Source: Scatophagus argus (taxonomy: Eukaryota; Chordata; Actinopteri; Scatophagidae). Taken from it: a DNA stretch of 64,000 nt. The stretch spans positions 6,068,055 through 6,132,054 of the forward strand of contig NC_058508.1 in assembly GCF_020382885.2 (NCBI RefSeq). The letters run 5' to 3'. Positions 15,740-33,300 of the stretch are shown here, in pieces. Each line of letters starts with the position of its first letter. Positions within the stretch are counted from its first letter, which is position 1. The notes under the pieces are model-generated. The model worked only from the letters and a program-made list of their open reading frames with translations. It made no database searches and had not been told where the DNA came from. A program made the position numbers and the translations under genes.

Positions 15740-18425
15740 AACCTGCAGGACAAGAGTCAGTGTGGTAAAAGTGTGTCAGTAATGATATAATGTAGTGAAT
15801 AAAATCATATTGTAAATAAAAAAAAAAACAAGAAATAAATGAAACTTTTAGAATATTGCACACCCATACAATCTCTCTTGCTTTCATCATCCTGCAGCCA
15901 AAAATCCACTTATAAAACATCCACTGTACCGTAGAATTATATATTTCATAGTTGAAATTCATGTTGTTTATTTTTTACCATGCATATATCACCATCAGCA
16001 CTGTTAAACATAAATCAAAGCATGTCGACACCCTTCATATATACATATATATATATATAATATTACATGAACCACATTTATTGGACTCTCACACTGTTGT
16101 GTTCTTCTTTACAGTTTACAGAATCAGTTTGACTGGTACAGACGTTGAATGTTTGTTTTGTTTTTGTTTTGTGTTTACGTACGTGTGAGTATATTGCACC
16201 TACTTGTATGTACTTTGTAGTTCAATGTTTGCCTACCTTTGCTCAGCTTTGTTGTCTTTGTATATATTTTGAAACTTTGAGGAACTAAAAAGTCAATTTC
16301 CTTGAACGTACACATCTACTTTGGACGCATGTGGTGCTGTTAGGACCATCACGGTTCACACAAATGTTATTTGTTAAGAGTCTAATAATGCATTACCCGA
16401 CTATAGTTGTTGTTTTTAGCCTACTTTACTCCTGCATGGGCATTTCGGGCCAGGATTAGGCAGCTGGTAACAGTGATTACAATCTGTGGCTGTGGTGCAT
16501 AAACATTCAGTCCAAAATTATGGCGTCAAACAAGACAGTTAGCTCCTTAGGTAATTTAGCGAGTTGAAATATGAGTCAGCGTACTAAGAGACAGCATGAA
16601 GCTCGGGATGAGAAGCCCCGGCTCTCCATAAACTCTTCAGCCGGTGTTATGTCACTGTGCTGAGGATGCGGCGGCTGCCGTCGCCCGCTAAACCAGATGT
16701 GAGGTCGGTTAGTGCATTATAATATGAAAACACGTTACCTTTTACATGAGTCGATGCCTGGCGCGTAACATCTGTGGTTTAGCATGTAGCACACCTGCCG
16801 AGGTTACTACATGTGTAACATTTAACATCTTAAAACGTGTTATGTGGGTCTATGTACTCCCATCGGAAAATCCATTAGCACAACCCACTTCCCCCCCGGA
16901 TAACAAAAACCAATGGAGGGCAGCTTGCATAAGGGGGCGTGATTATAAAATACCATAGAAAATAGTAGACTAGAGTAGAGGAGAATAGAAAAAGCTCCCG
17001 AATGAAAGTTGCCCGCTACGGTGTTGTGATGATTGTGTGCCATATTTTACACACACTTACATTTAAAGTGTGTCAGATTCATTAAAAAAAAAAAAAAACA
17101 CTTTCACCAAATACAAAAGTGCCACATTTGAACAATAATTAGCGTCTGAAACAAAACTTTTTTTTTTAATTTTAATTCTTAAAATTCAATATACTTGCTC
17201 TCACTATGTGTATACTTAATATGCTTCTTTTCATTTATAATTTCCTGACTCAATTTCCTCACTTTTATGTACCTGTGTGTATGTTGCATAATGGGCAGCA
17301 CTGGCTGGGATGTGACAAAGTCCTGCTGGTAGACTACATACACTTTACATCCACTCAGCAGATGAAGGCAAAAACAGCCTCTGGTGTCAGCGTTTGCACA
17401 GACATTATTCTGCTTGGTGAATGTCAAATGTCAAAGTAAAGAAAGAAGAAGTGAAACAGTTTCCAAGAGGAGGAGGACTTTAAATGAATCCTGCTCCTGG
17501 ATTGCTATGTCACTCAAAAGACCAAACACTTTAAAGCAAAATGGACTGAAAGTAAAGTATGTCTGCCTGCTGCAGTGTTCATATGGATGCAGTACTCATC
17601 AAACTCCCAGCTCGATTCACAGTTAAACTTCTCTCTGCACTTACACTGCGACGAAAGAACTTCATCCAGTGCCGACACTTAAACTGAAACTTCTATCTGT
17701 TTTAGTATTGGTGCTTCAGCTGACACCTCAGCTAAAGCTGCCACAGTATTTCAGCTACTCACATATTTCAAGTGCAAATTTTCAGCTGTGAGCACACACA
17801 CACACACACACATGAAAATTGCTGTGAAGATGCCCAACAGACTATCACAGTGACCATTTATTACCAGGTATGTTTTTATTACTTAGCATCATTACAGACT
17901 GATTTAGGCATGATTACTGCTGAAACAGTTAAAAACAAATCCACCTGCATTTTCTCCATTGTTTCTGACAGTAGAAGATTATTACTGCATTCTCCTGACA
18001 CAAATAACACTCATCTAATGTTTTACCTGAACAGCTCACACAGACTATACCTGTCTTTTCTCCTTTCTTGCTGGCAAAGACTTCTTACTCACCACTGTGG
18101 ACTGATGACTTCTGGTGAGCGTCAGGAGTGGACTGCGCCTGGAGGATCCTTTGCTCTAACTGTTGTAACTTGTGAGTTTTTGTTTACCTTGCTCCAGTTC
18201 AGACAAACATAATTATTTAGCTGAACACAAAAACCTTTTAGGCAAATACAGAAGTACTGTGTATACAGTGTAGAGTAAATATGAGTAAATATACTTATAT
18301 TTCACCACTATTGTTTAATAGGAATGAGCAAAATTTGACTGCAGTGGAACTTTTGATTTCTGCCTTATCATGTTTTCAGTCCCACATCTGCTTTGTCATG
18401 CTAAGCCTCAGCAGTCTGAGTGATG
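15740..18425. other. Intergenic region between divergent foxred2 and hmox1
   Basis: No supported coding region. A noncoding foxred2 first exon is possible near 16739-16800 (minus-strand donor AAAAG|GTAACG at 16739) beside the CG-richer segment 16600-16760. A TA run lies near 16038-16060, A/T homopolymers at 17085-17170, and a CA run near 17795-17810. Open frames at 17772-18212 and elsewhere show no family signature. Distal hmox1 enhancers could lie here, but none was proven. Confidence 0.4.
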
Positions 18426-18475
18426 TGAGTCAGCAGTCACACTTCCCCTTTAAACACATCTTGGCTGTATAAAAG
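18426..18475 (+). promoter_or_regulatory. hmox1 proximal promoter: StRE/MARE and TATA box
   Basis: TGAGTCAGCA at 18426-18435, the complement of TGCTGACTCA, matches the stress-response/Maf recognition element bound by NRF2-Maf activators and BACH1 repressor in mammalian HMOX1. TATAAAAG follows at 18468-18475. A TSS near 18498 and a noncoding first exon ending at 18568 (TTACAG|GTGTGT) are inferred. The site is about 70 bases from the inferred TSS. Confidence 0.75.
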
Positions 18476-18656
18476 CGGCAGGACGGATGTGTGAGGCCAC
18501 AGTGGACTCCTAACTGGACGTCGGCGGACCAGCCAGCATCAAGGAGAGAAGACTACAGTTTGTTACAGGTGTGTTATATATGTTTTTACATACACTGTTA
18601 TTTAAACGAAATATGTTTGATTAAACAAAATCAATCATCCATTACAGTCTGCATAA

Positions 18657-19972
18657 ATGGAGACCATGAAGAGCGCCAGGAAGAATGATGCAGGAGAAGT
18701 TGGCAGGTATGACTGATGTATTCAAGACTTTTGAACACAGGACTGTACGTTTTTGGGCTTTGAAAGTTCCTTCTGATTAATCCTGTCCTTTCTGTGTTCT
18801 TGCCTGCCGCCAGTGATTTATCAGAGCAGATTAAAGCAGCCACAAAGGACAATCACGTCAGAGCTGAAAACACAAAGCTGATGCTGAGTTACCAGAAGGG
18901 ACAGATCACCCTGCAGCAGTATAAGGTACAACTCAACACTCTGCAGTCACTGCCTCCAATTAACACGCTTGTGGGCTGAAAGAAAGACACTTTCTCATCT
19001 GTTTATGTTTACATTATCCTGAACGGTGTATCTGTCTTTGTATTTCTCTCAGGTCCTGCTGTGTTCCCTCTATGAGATCTACAAAGCCCTAGAAGAAGAA
19101 CTGGACAGAAATTCCTTCCATCCAGCTGTTGCACCGATTTACTTCCCTCAAGAGCTTGCCCGTCTGGAGTCTCTCGAGGGAGATCTGGAGCATTTCTTTG
19201 GCTCGGACTGGAGGAAGAGGGTGGTTGTTCCCGCAGCGACACACAGATATGAACAGAGACTGCGAAAGGTGAGTGGAGAGAAAAGCATTCAGCCAGTTTT
19301 CAGAGTCAGCCAGTTGTGAAATTACATGCGTTATCTTGCAAAATTTGTCAGATTGGCAAAGAGAGCCCAGAGCTGCTGGTGGCCCACGCCTACACTCGTT
19401 ATCTCGGTGATCTGTCTGGAGGTCAAGTGCTGGGGAAAATTACCCAGAAATCTCTCGGGCTGAACGGCAAAGAAGGACTTTCGTTCTTTTCCTTCCCCGG
19501 TGTGACCAGCCCGAACCGCTTCAAGCAGCTGTACAGGAGCAGGATGAACAGCATCGAGCTGACGGAGGAACAGAAGGCGGCTGTGCTGGAGGAGGCCGTC
19601 AACGCCTTCGAGTTCAACATCCAGGTGAGAAAAGAAAGATTAAAGAGCTGATGTGCTATGCAAATGGACAATACAGCGCCAGCGACCACTAACAGTATCA
19701 AGAGTTGCCTCAAGTCGCACTGAAACTAGTAAACAAGAAGTGAATCTGTCTCAATTGTGCAGCGTAAGCAAACCAACTCGCTGATCATTTTCATGCCTTT
19801 CCTCCAGGTTTTTGATGACTTGCAGAAAATGCTGAGTGTCACAACAGAAACGGACCAATCAGAAGGCAGCCTTGTCAAAACTTCCATGTTCCCATCGTCA
19901 CCCATCATGCAGTTCACCGTGGGATTGTGTGTCGCACTGACCACCATTGGAATGGGATTATACGCCTTGTAG
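18657..19972 (+). CDS. hmox1: Heme oxygenase 1 (HMOX1)
   Basis: Cleaves heme to biliverdin, CO and ferrous iron using electrons from cytochrome P450 reductase; anchored in the ER membrane by its tail. Coding exons 18657-18706, 18814-18925, 19053-19268, 19352-19624 and 19808-19972 (TAG) total 816 nt, 271 residues. A noncoding exon ends at 18568 and coding exon 1 begins at 18648 after TTACAG. Seen: the proximal heme ligand His31 in [11 protein letters not shown], the distal-helix signature [13 protein letters not shown] that bends over the heme, FNIQVFDDL, and a hydrophobic C-terminal anchor (about 250-271). The first ATG of the exon was chosen; a second Met three codons later (residue 4) is possible. 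It is the only plus-strand gene, convergent with mcm5. hmox1 rather than hmox2 is supported by the mcm5 neighbour and the absence of Cys-Pro heme motifs. Confidence 0.97.
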
Positions 19973-20491
19973 GCTTTAACAAGCACTTAGAATTGATTTG
20001 CACTTACAGCACTTTACTGATCACCTAATGCAAAGAATGAAATCAATAGTGAAATCTGTGTCTCACCTTCAAACTATAAGATCACAGTTGAAACAGTGAT
20101 TCTCTCACATTGTTGTCATTTGTAAGAACTTGATTAAAAAAAAAAAAGCTCTGTAAAAGCTGTCTCCACAACTCATTCTTTTCCTGTGTTGAATATAAAA
20201 AATGACACCTTAAACCCTAATATAATTTCCAATACTTTAATTCTTCATGCAGACACTTAATAACAACCTTTGTGCGACAGTGACAACCTAAACATTTTTC
20301 ACTGTTTTAGTATAAATTCTGATGCGTTTAATCAGTTGCTGTCATGAATCCAGATCCCACTGAATAAATCTGAAAGAGTTTTCACCATGACTGAGATCAG
20401 AAATAATTCCATCAAGTGCATCGGCTAGTACAAACAGGCAGAACAAAACTATTTACAACAACAATATAGACATGTACTAGAGCATTCTGCT
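19973..20491. other. Convergent 3' UTRs of hmox1 and mcm5
   Basis: Only 519 bases separate the two stop codons. Plus-strand signals are ATTAAA at 20133-20138 and AATAAA at 20363-20368. A minus-strand ATTAAA lies at 20236-20241. If the distal plus-strand signal is used, the two 3' UTRs overlap by well over 100 bases. Confidence 0.6.
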
Positions 20492-25955
<5,464 letters not shown>

Positions 25956-26350
25956 ACTGAACCAGGTCGGTGGACGAAGCGACGCAAACAAGAAATGAGT
26001 CTGATAAAGCTGGAGGGTTTTTTTCTTAGTTAAAAGAAAAACACACAGACGGATGTAAAGTGCCAGAGACAAAGCTGCACACGGTATCTAATTCGCGGCA
26101 AAAACTAAACTCCTTCCTCTCTGTTTCCCGCGAGTCGCTTCTCGCAACGCCCCATCTGTCCTCTGATTGGATGAAAGCAATACACGCCTGTTGCTATTGG
26201 TCGAAGCGACAACACAGAGGCGTGCCTTCGACGTGAAGGTGGCGCTTGTGAGCACTGATGGCGCGAAAAGACGTGAGGAGGAGGAGCGGCGATGTGGGGA
26301 GCAACAGCAACGATGTGCCACAAAGACGCGTGAACGCGACATTAGTTAAG
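25956..26350 (-). promoter_or_regulatory. mcm5 promoter with E2F-like and CCAAT sites
   Basis: TTTCCCGCG at 26124-26132 and GGCGCGAAAA at about 26260-26269 both match E2F sites (TTTSSCGC in either orientation). Inverted CCAAT boxes (ATTGG) lie near 26165 and 26196. This fits the known E2F control of MCM genes at G1/S. The TSS is inferred to lie between about 25990 and 26130. Confidence 0.7.
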
Positions 26351-27218
26351 CGAGCAAAGTGCAATCGCAGTTGCACCAAAGTCACATTTTATTTATCACC
26401 CCAAACAAGCGTCCATGCTGTTTTTACAGCAGCTCTCCCTCTGGACACAGTGGGATCTGTGCAATGTGCACGGTGACTGTACAGTAATAGTCAACTAGGT
26501 CAGTTAAAGAGACTTTTATCATTGCAGATGATCAGTGAGAGTAGATTTTTCACAAAATGTATCCCTTATAGACATGTTTTGCCTTGTTAAATACACTTCA
26601 CTTTCACTAAAAATGACAGAAATCTATGAAAATGCTAATATTTTCAACTACACGAGATGATCCCTCCTTCACTGGCAGGTCCATTCTTAGTGGATGTTCA
26701 CAGGGAGTTTTAAATTTACACATTTAAATATAAATTAAATTTAAATTTAAGACAGCATGTGATTTTTGGCTGCTTAAACATTATTAAATGCCATAGTGTC
26801 AATTTTTATTTATTTATTTTTAAGTTGCACTTATTTTTAATACGAGATGAATATTGGCTCTACTAAACGCTGATAATGTGAAGTCATGACTAGTTGCATT
26901 ATCAAATGTGTTAATATTATTCTCACCATCATTAAAACACATGGATTCCATATGAGCATTATCTCTCATATTATTTTTTATTTAACAGCCCTTTTTCTGA
27001 CAATACAAACACCTCCACATGTTAGCAAAAGTGCTTTATTCAGCCAAGCAAATGCAAAATAACACTAATCTCATTTGACCTACAAATGTAACTAATATTT
27101 CCATCGAAATCACTCATAGGTCTCATGGGTAACAGGCAACATGATCTGTAAGAGCAAGCGGTTCAATATCAATTCAGTAATTGATGCTGATCGTTCAAAA
27201 CCTGCTTCTTTGACCTAT
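26351..27218. other. AT-rich spacer and gcat 3' UTR
   Basis: No gene seen. A minus-strand AATAAA (plus TTTATT at 27035-27040) is about 180 bases past the gcat stop and is its likely poly(A) signal. The remainder (26480-27000) is AT-rich, with TTTAAAT-type strings near 26710-26750. Confidence 0.55.
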
Positions 27219-30200
27219 TCATGAAACGACTCCGTGCTTTCTGCCCGTCTGGATAAAAGCGTCAACACAGTGGTCGATGTCTTCGTCTGTGTGGGCGGCA
27301 GAAATCTGAACGCGGATTCTGGCTTTGCCCTTCGGCACGACCGGATAGGAGAATCCAATCACATACACTCCTGTGGAGGGGAAAAGAGGCATCAACAGAG
27401 CCTGAAACATTTTCTGTGGTGCTCAACATGGTTCACTGACATCAGCTGTTCTCAGTCAAAGTACTGTGCACTCTACATGTGATTTTACATTAATTTGATG
27501 CACAGTTGTCTTCCTCCCAGTGAGTCCTAATGTATTACTCACATAAAGATCATTTTACCTCTGAAATGCTTTATTACCCGTTATGGGAAATGGTACAACC
27601 CAAACCTAACTGCTGTGCTCTGTGGGAGCTTTGTAGATATGGTTAAGAGTACATGTCATGTGTTCATATGTTTGGAGGCTGTCCTGGCCCACTTGAGCTA
27701 TGAAAGCTATGAAAGCTGGCACGTTTGTCGTAGCAACCAGCGATCAACTTAAAATGCAGATGTAAATGAACCTAAAAACACACTAAAATTAGATGAAATG
27801 TTATGGCTGAAGCCTCACTTGGACAGTGGTGTGATTTTAAAGAGAAACTCCAACTGCAAAGCCTCATCAAAGCTTCATGTGATCACTTACACTCATCTGA
27901 CATGTGTCTCACAAAGTTTCCATTCAGGATGCAATCGAAAGAGTAAATAACTTGATCAGTATGATGTTTTCAACATTGTCTCACCGAGCTTCAGCATGTC
28001 ATCGGCCATCAGAGACGCCAGCCGTGCATCACCCAGCATCACAGGACAGATGGGGTGAGCCGAGCCCGCAATGGTGAAGCCAGCCTGCGTCATCTTGTTC
28101 CTAAACCTGAGCGGGCAGCAGAATAAAAACATTACAGTCAATAGAGATCAAAGCGTGTGTAAGGGTGCATGGACCAATCGCACCAGATCTTTTGTGTGAG
28201 AGCAAAACCAAATAGTTCCTCCAGCTAAACAGCAACATCTGTTTAGCTGTAGGAACTAAACAGAAAACAGCATGTGTTCTCTGTCACAACATAAAGGAAC
28301 CGGTGTGCTTGTTTCTTGGGTACAACTGAGATATCTCCTGTTAGTTAAGTGTTAATGAAGCCAAAATTAAATGGCAAACAGAGGTTTTTGAGATTTTTTG
28401 GAAAGCTGCCATCCCATGACTGTACTGTGTTTTGTCTTGAGTGTAGCTCTTAAGTGTATAATATGGCCTAAATGCAGCATGCGGATGTTAGTGGACAAGG
28501 TTTAGAAGCAAGGTGGGAAACATAACTCTGCTGTAAAAAAACAAAACAAAAAAAAACATGAAATAAGACACATGCAAATCATAGTTCAGACTTTGGTCTG
28601 GGGAACAGGGAGGTAGTCTCCTTTTGACTTTTATGTGGCACTCCTGCCCCTCTAGGCAGGCGAGTAGCTCAGTAACTCCTCCTGGGTGTTTGCTGTTTCA
28701 TTTCCATAAGAACACACAGTGCACATTAACATTAGGCCAGAGGGCAAAAGCTCAAAATACCAAGATAACATGAATAAAAAGTTTAAACGAGAAATTCTAT
28801 TGTATTAAACACAATGGAATCAGAGAGATCATTTCCCACGAGAAGAGTCACCACTCTGTTGTACCACAAAAAGACATTTAACTCGTGTGCCCCCCCAGGA
28901 CAAACGCACCTCATGGTTTTGGCTGTCATGCTCTGCGCAATCTCACTGGAGGCAAGCAGCAGCTCCACAGCCCGGGTGGCACAGCCCACGACAGGAGGGG
29001 GGAGGGAGTTGGAGAACAGGTACGGCCGCGAGCGCTGCCTCAGCAGGTCAATGAGCGGCTTCGGGCCAACTGTGTAGCCACCTGAAAGAAGAAAAATACA
29101 AGACAAACGGATTTGTCATGGAAGAGCTATTCACTTAGAAACAAATAGTTCAACGTTTTAGGAAAGTTGCTTATTCACTTTCTTGCCAACAGTTAAATAA
29201 ATAAATAAAAAACTAAACTGAAAAACAGCTAGGACCGTCACTGTATGCAGTTTTTCGAGGGTTATATTTCAGGTATTTTCTTGGCAGGGACCAGTAACTT
29301 TCTGCGCGCAGAAAAGCTAAGTTAGCAACTAGCTATTCAAAAAGGTTAACATCTAGCAAGCTACAGATGACCAAAACAAAGCTAAAAGAAGTGTGAATAC
29401 ATATGTCTGCTAAATGTGTAAACAGGCAGCCATTTGCAAACATGTTCGCCATAAGTTATGTCTGAACAGCAGCAATAAATGGACAGAACCTGGTCAGGTG
29501 AACACATACCAGCTGCTCCTCCCAGTGCTTTCCCCAGGGTGGAGTTAATAATGTGAACCCTGTCCATCACTCCCAGGAGCTCATCGGTTCCTCTGCAAAT
29601 CACAAGGAGCAGTACCATTCAGTTATTCTTCACAGAGATACACTATATGAGCAAAAGTATTGGGACACCTGAAGGTCATACCAACAGGAACATTAATGAC
29701 ATTGCATTCTAAACACACAGACATTTATATGGGGTTGGTTCTCCCATTTACAGCTATAACAGCTTCCACTCTTCTGGGAAGGCTTTCCACGAGGTTTTGG
29801 AGTGTTTCTGTGGAAATATGAGGTCAGGCACTGATTTTGGACAAACAGGCCTGACTCATTTCTGTTCCAGTTCACCTCAAAGGTGTTGGATGGGGTTGAG
29901 GTCAGGACTCTGTGTGGGCCAGTAAGGTCCTTCCACACCAAACTCATCCAGCCATGTCTGTATGGACTTTGCTTTGTGCACTGGGACACAGTCATGCTAG
30001 AATAAAAAAGGACCTTTCCCAATTTTTATCACAAAGGTGGTACACATAGCATCGTCCAAAATGTCTTGGTATGCTGAAGCATTAAGATTTCCCTTCAATG
30101 GAGGTAAGGGGCCGAGCACAACCCCTGAAATACAGCTCCATAACCCCCTCACCCTCCCATGTAGAACTTTGGTGACACCTACTGGCCCTTTCCACAAAGG

Positions 30201-33079
30201 CACTGTCACAAATGTTGCAGATTGATGTTCAGTCAACAAATAAAAAGTTAAAATATTGTAAAAATATTGAACACAGCTAAAGCTTTCAAAATATTCTTGA
30301 TAAAATACATTCTTTATGCTCTTAAAAAAACTCTTACATCCAGTTTGTCTTAGAAAAAAGAAAAGACAGGAGGTTGAATATGTCACTCTAATAGCATGCC
30401 ACTATAAAACACAAAGTAAAAAGACTGAAATGAAATGCATCTTTTGCATTGCTGGGTTCATCAGCATTTTACCCACCTCCCCCGGGGGCCCAGGAAGCCG
30501 GTAGCGTGGCATTCATCTATAAACACCATGGCTCCATACTGTTCAGCCAAGTCACAGATTCCAGGTAGGGGAGCCACATCTCCGTCCATAGAGAAGACTC
30601 CATCGGTCACTATCAGACGCATACGAGATGACTGAGGAGGACAAAACAGAGTCGTGACGATCAGTGATCCTGATGATGATCTAATCTATATTGTAACCCT
30701 AATCTGACACTGTCACCTCGGTAATATGGGTTCAATACCATGAAACTCAAAAGGGCATGTCATGAGATTGACCTGAGTGAACTCTTCTGAATAAGTCCAT
30801 TACATATGCTTTGTTCCAAGTCCCAATAATATCAGAGCTCAGTGAAGTGCACACATAGCAAATGGTGCAATGCATACTGGTGAAGAATTGGGAAACAGCT
30901 ACAGTAAATCAGGGTTGACCTTGTTGCGTCACATGATACTGGAAAAGGGAAATTACTGTAAATAGTTAGTTTACCAAAAATTGCAAAACACATTTTCTCA
31001 GTCATTTGTAATGACATCTAGCCCACAGCTGCTGTTGCTACACAGGTTTTAACAACAGCAGCTGCTGTCAGCATATTCTATTCAGCTAGCTTATTAAGGC
31101 AACAATAACTCCCTGAGCTGGTTGAAAACACAGGCTGACTTTTTAGTACTTCCAGCTGAAATGAGACTCTTGTAACAGGGTCTTAAACACACACTTGATG
31201 GTTCTACATATGATCTATTTCTAACACACTGCGGCTGAGGCTAACACCTGGCAGGCAAATTGTGAAAATAAAGAGCACATTTTAAGCAGTTTCTGAAAGA
31301 AATAGTCCCGGCACACTGCTAACACTCTCAACAGAATGACTCACGTATCATATTTTAAAATCGTAAGACATTATATAATCACAGACATGATTGAAATACA
31401 CAGTAATTCTGTCATACAACACCAGATGAGGTTCGCACACACCTGAGACTCTTTGAGTCTGTTCTCCAGATCGCTGAGGTCCATGTGTTTGTAGCGCAGC
31501 CTCTTTGCTCGACACAGACGGATCCCATCGATAATGGAGGCATGGTTAAGCTCATCAGACAGCACTGCGTCATCTGGGCCCAACAGGACCTGGTGTAAAC
31601 AATATGATATGATATATGATATATGATAATATGATACTTTATTGATTTTAATAGGGGACTCCTTTCTGTTCTTGTTCCAGTCTGCTGGAGACAGAGGAGC
31701 GTAAAGCGGGACATACCTCGAACAGTCCAGCGTTGGCATCAAAGCAGCTAGCATAGAGGATGCAGTCCTCCCTCTCATGAAACTCTGCTAACTTCTGCTC
31801 CAGATTTTTGTGTATGTCCTATAAACACGGAGTGAACTCATTAACCTCCACAAGAGTTAGCCGTCACACAGTTACGTAAATGATGCCATCCATGTGTTAA
31901 CGTGCTGACTGAGCTGTGAATTAGCCATCATACCTGTGTACCACAGATGAACCTGACAGAGCTCAAGCCAGCACCATGTGACTTCAGAGCATCAATCCCT
32001 GCCTGCACCACCTCTGGGTGGCTGGACAGTCCAAGGTAGTTGTTTGCACAGAAATTCAATATGCCTGAGAGAGAGAACGTGAGAGTTCAGATGGAGAACA
32101 GGAAACCTAAAGGTAAACAGGCCACTGAGTCTGTTATTATGTGAGCATCTCATAGATGCCACAGGACTACTGTCTGTGTTTTTGGACAAAAAAAGGCAAG
32201 TGATAAAAACAATGCAATGAAGCTGACATGTCACAACAAAGAGGGACAGGAAAACAATGCATGGCGTCGCCATCCACATGAACTGAACTGTCACTTTCAC
32301 ACATGAAGGGTCATGGCCTAAAGTCAATGGGCCATTCATAAATCAGCAGAGTCAAACTTTGGCAAAAGTTCATCCTGAAGTGTAAACACTGGCTCTCTAC
32401 TTTGATGGTAGAACAGCAAACAGGTTCGAGATTAGCCTGCTGCTGTGGCCTATTTTGAATTCACTGCATGAAATGCCTATAAATCTAATTATGTTTCCTT
32501 TTGCAACTAAAGTCACATTTCTAAGTGCTTACTGCTGATGTTTTAATCCGTTTCTAAAAGAGCTCTTTGCAGAAATTATTCGGATTTTTTTTTTTAGATT
32601 AGACCGAGTTATGTTTCTGAAATGTGTGCTAAGTTTCTGGACTACAAGTTGGTCTTATCAGCGAGCTGAGTGGTGTGAAGCAAGGAGTCAGCAGCGTTAG
32701 TTTTAACTGTAGTTTGAGTCAAGTTCAACAACACGATAACAGAGCGTGGCAGAGCGCCAAGTGACAATTCTACGTTTTCATGTAGAATTCGAATTTAAAT
32801 TTGCGTTTAAGCACATGTACGGTTCACTTCGCAATCACGTTTATCAACTTTAAGCTACCACTCACGGCTCCGACTGCCGTCCACGTTGATTTGAGGACCC
32901 TGCTTCGACGTGATGATCCTCTCCCCTTTCCACGTCCCCGCGGCTCGGATACTGTCGAGCTCATTTTCCAGCACAGCTCTGGCTTCAGCGGCAGCGACGT
33001 AGCTCCGGCTCAAAGCTGAGGGCCGCAGGACGCCCCGGACTGGTTTCACCAAACTCCGGGCAGCTGTTCCGAGTGACAT
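27219..33079 (-). CDS. gcat: Glycine C-acetyltransferase (2-amino-3-ketobutyrate CoA ligase), mitochondrial
   Basis: PLP enzyme of the alpha-oxoamine synthase family. It converts 2-amino-3-ketobutyrate and CoA to glycine and acetyl-CoA, the second step of threonine breakdown in mitochondria. Nine coding exons: 32866-33079 (ATG at 33079), 31934-32064, 31717-31818, 31443-31589, 30477-30631, 29510-29592, 28910-29081, 27985-28106 and 27219-27370 (TGA at 27219). They total 1278 nt, 425 residues (human 419). Seen: an Arg-rich, acid-free N-terminus fitting a transit peptide, [28 protein letters not shown], the cofactor Asp/His segment [11 protein letters not shown], the PLP Lys in STLGKALGG, and [17 protein letters not shown]. 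The frame stays open upstream of the ATG but has no other ATG. Introns hold a Tc1-like remnant and a microsatellite-rich tail. Confidence 0.97.
29639..30235 (-). mobile_element. Tc1/mariner-like element, second copy, one end lost
   Basis: Starts with TA then CACTATATGAGCAAAAGTATTGGG, the same terminus as the copy at 8158-8707. It carries the complement of the same transposase 3' part (AGCTATAACAGCTTCCACTC near 29753) and the same internal segment (GCATTAAGATTTCCCTTCA near 30080). Orientation is opposite to the first copy. No matching inverted terminus is seen near 30235. It lies in a gcat intron. Confidence 0.8.
31598..31662. repeat. ATGAT-rich microsatellite with retroposon-type tail
   Basis: ATATGAT-type repeats lead into GATACTTTATTGATTTTA, resembling the 'gatactttattgatccc' tail of common fish retroposons. 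It lies in a gcat intron just upstream of exon 31443-31589 in transcript sense. Confidence 0.55.
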
Positions 33080-33300
33080 GTTGGTAAAGCCGTGCCTTAG
33101 AGATGTTAGACTTGCAGGAACCCCGAGCCTAGAGACTAGATACGGGGCGTGGCCTCGTGACGTAACACGCAACTAGTGGAGGCGTATGTGTAGCGATCCA
33201 ATGAGAGAGCAAGACTCGTGCCAGGTGGCTTGTTTTATCCAATCAGAGTTCAGAGGCTTTACAACTGGTTCATCTATGGCAGCAATAGTTATCTAATGTC
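33080..33300 (-). promoter_or_regulatory. gcat promoter
   Basis: CG-rich segment upstream of the gcat ATG. TGACGTAA at 33158-33165 is a CRE/ATF-like site. CCAAT pentamers occur near 33199 and 33239. No TATA box is seen. Confidence 0.5.

Noticed and set aside
17772-18212. 146-codon plus-strand frame upstream of hmox1
   Set aside because: It starts in a CA microsatellite, matches no family I know and has no supporting splice or codon pattern.
33080-33172. N-terminal extension of gcat upstream of 33079
   Set aside because: The open frame has no ATG (it would begin at TTG) and overlaps the promoter-like CG-rich sequence with a CRE site.
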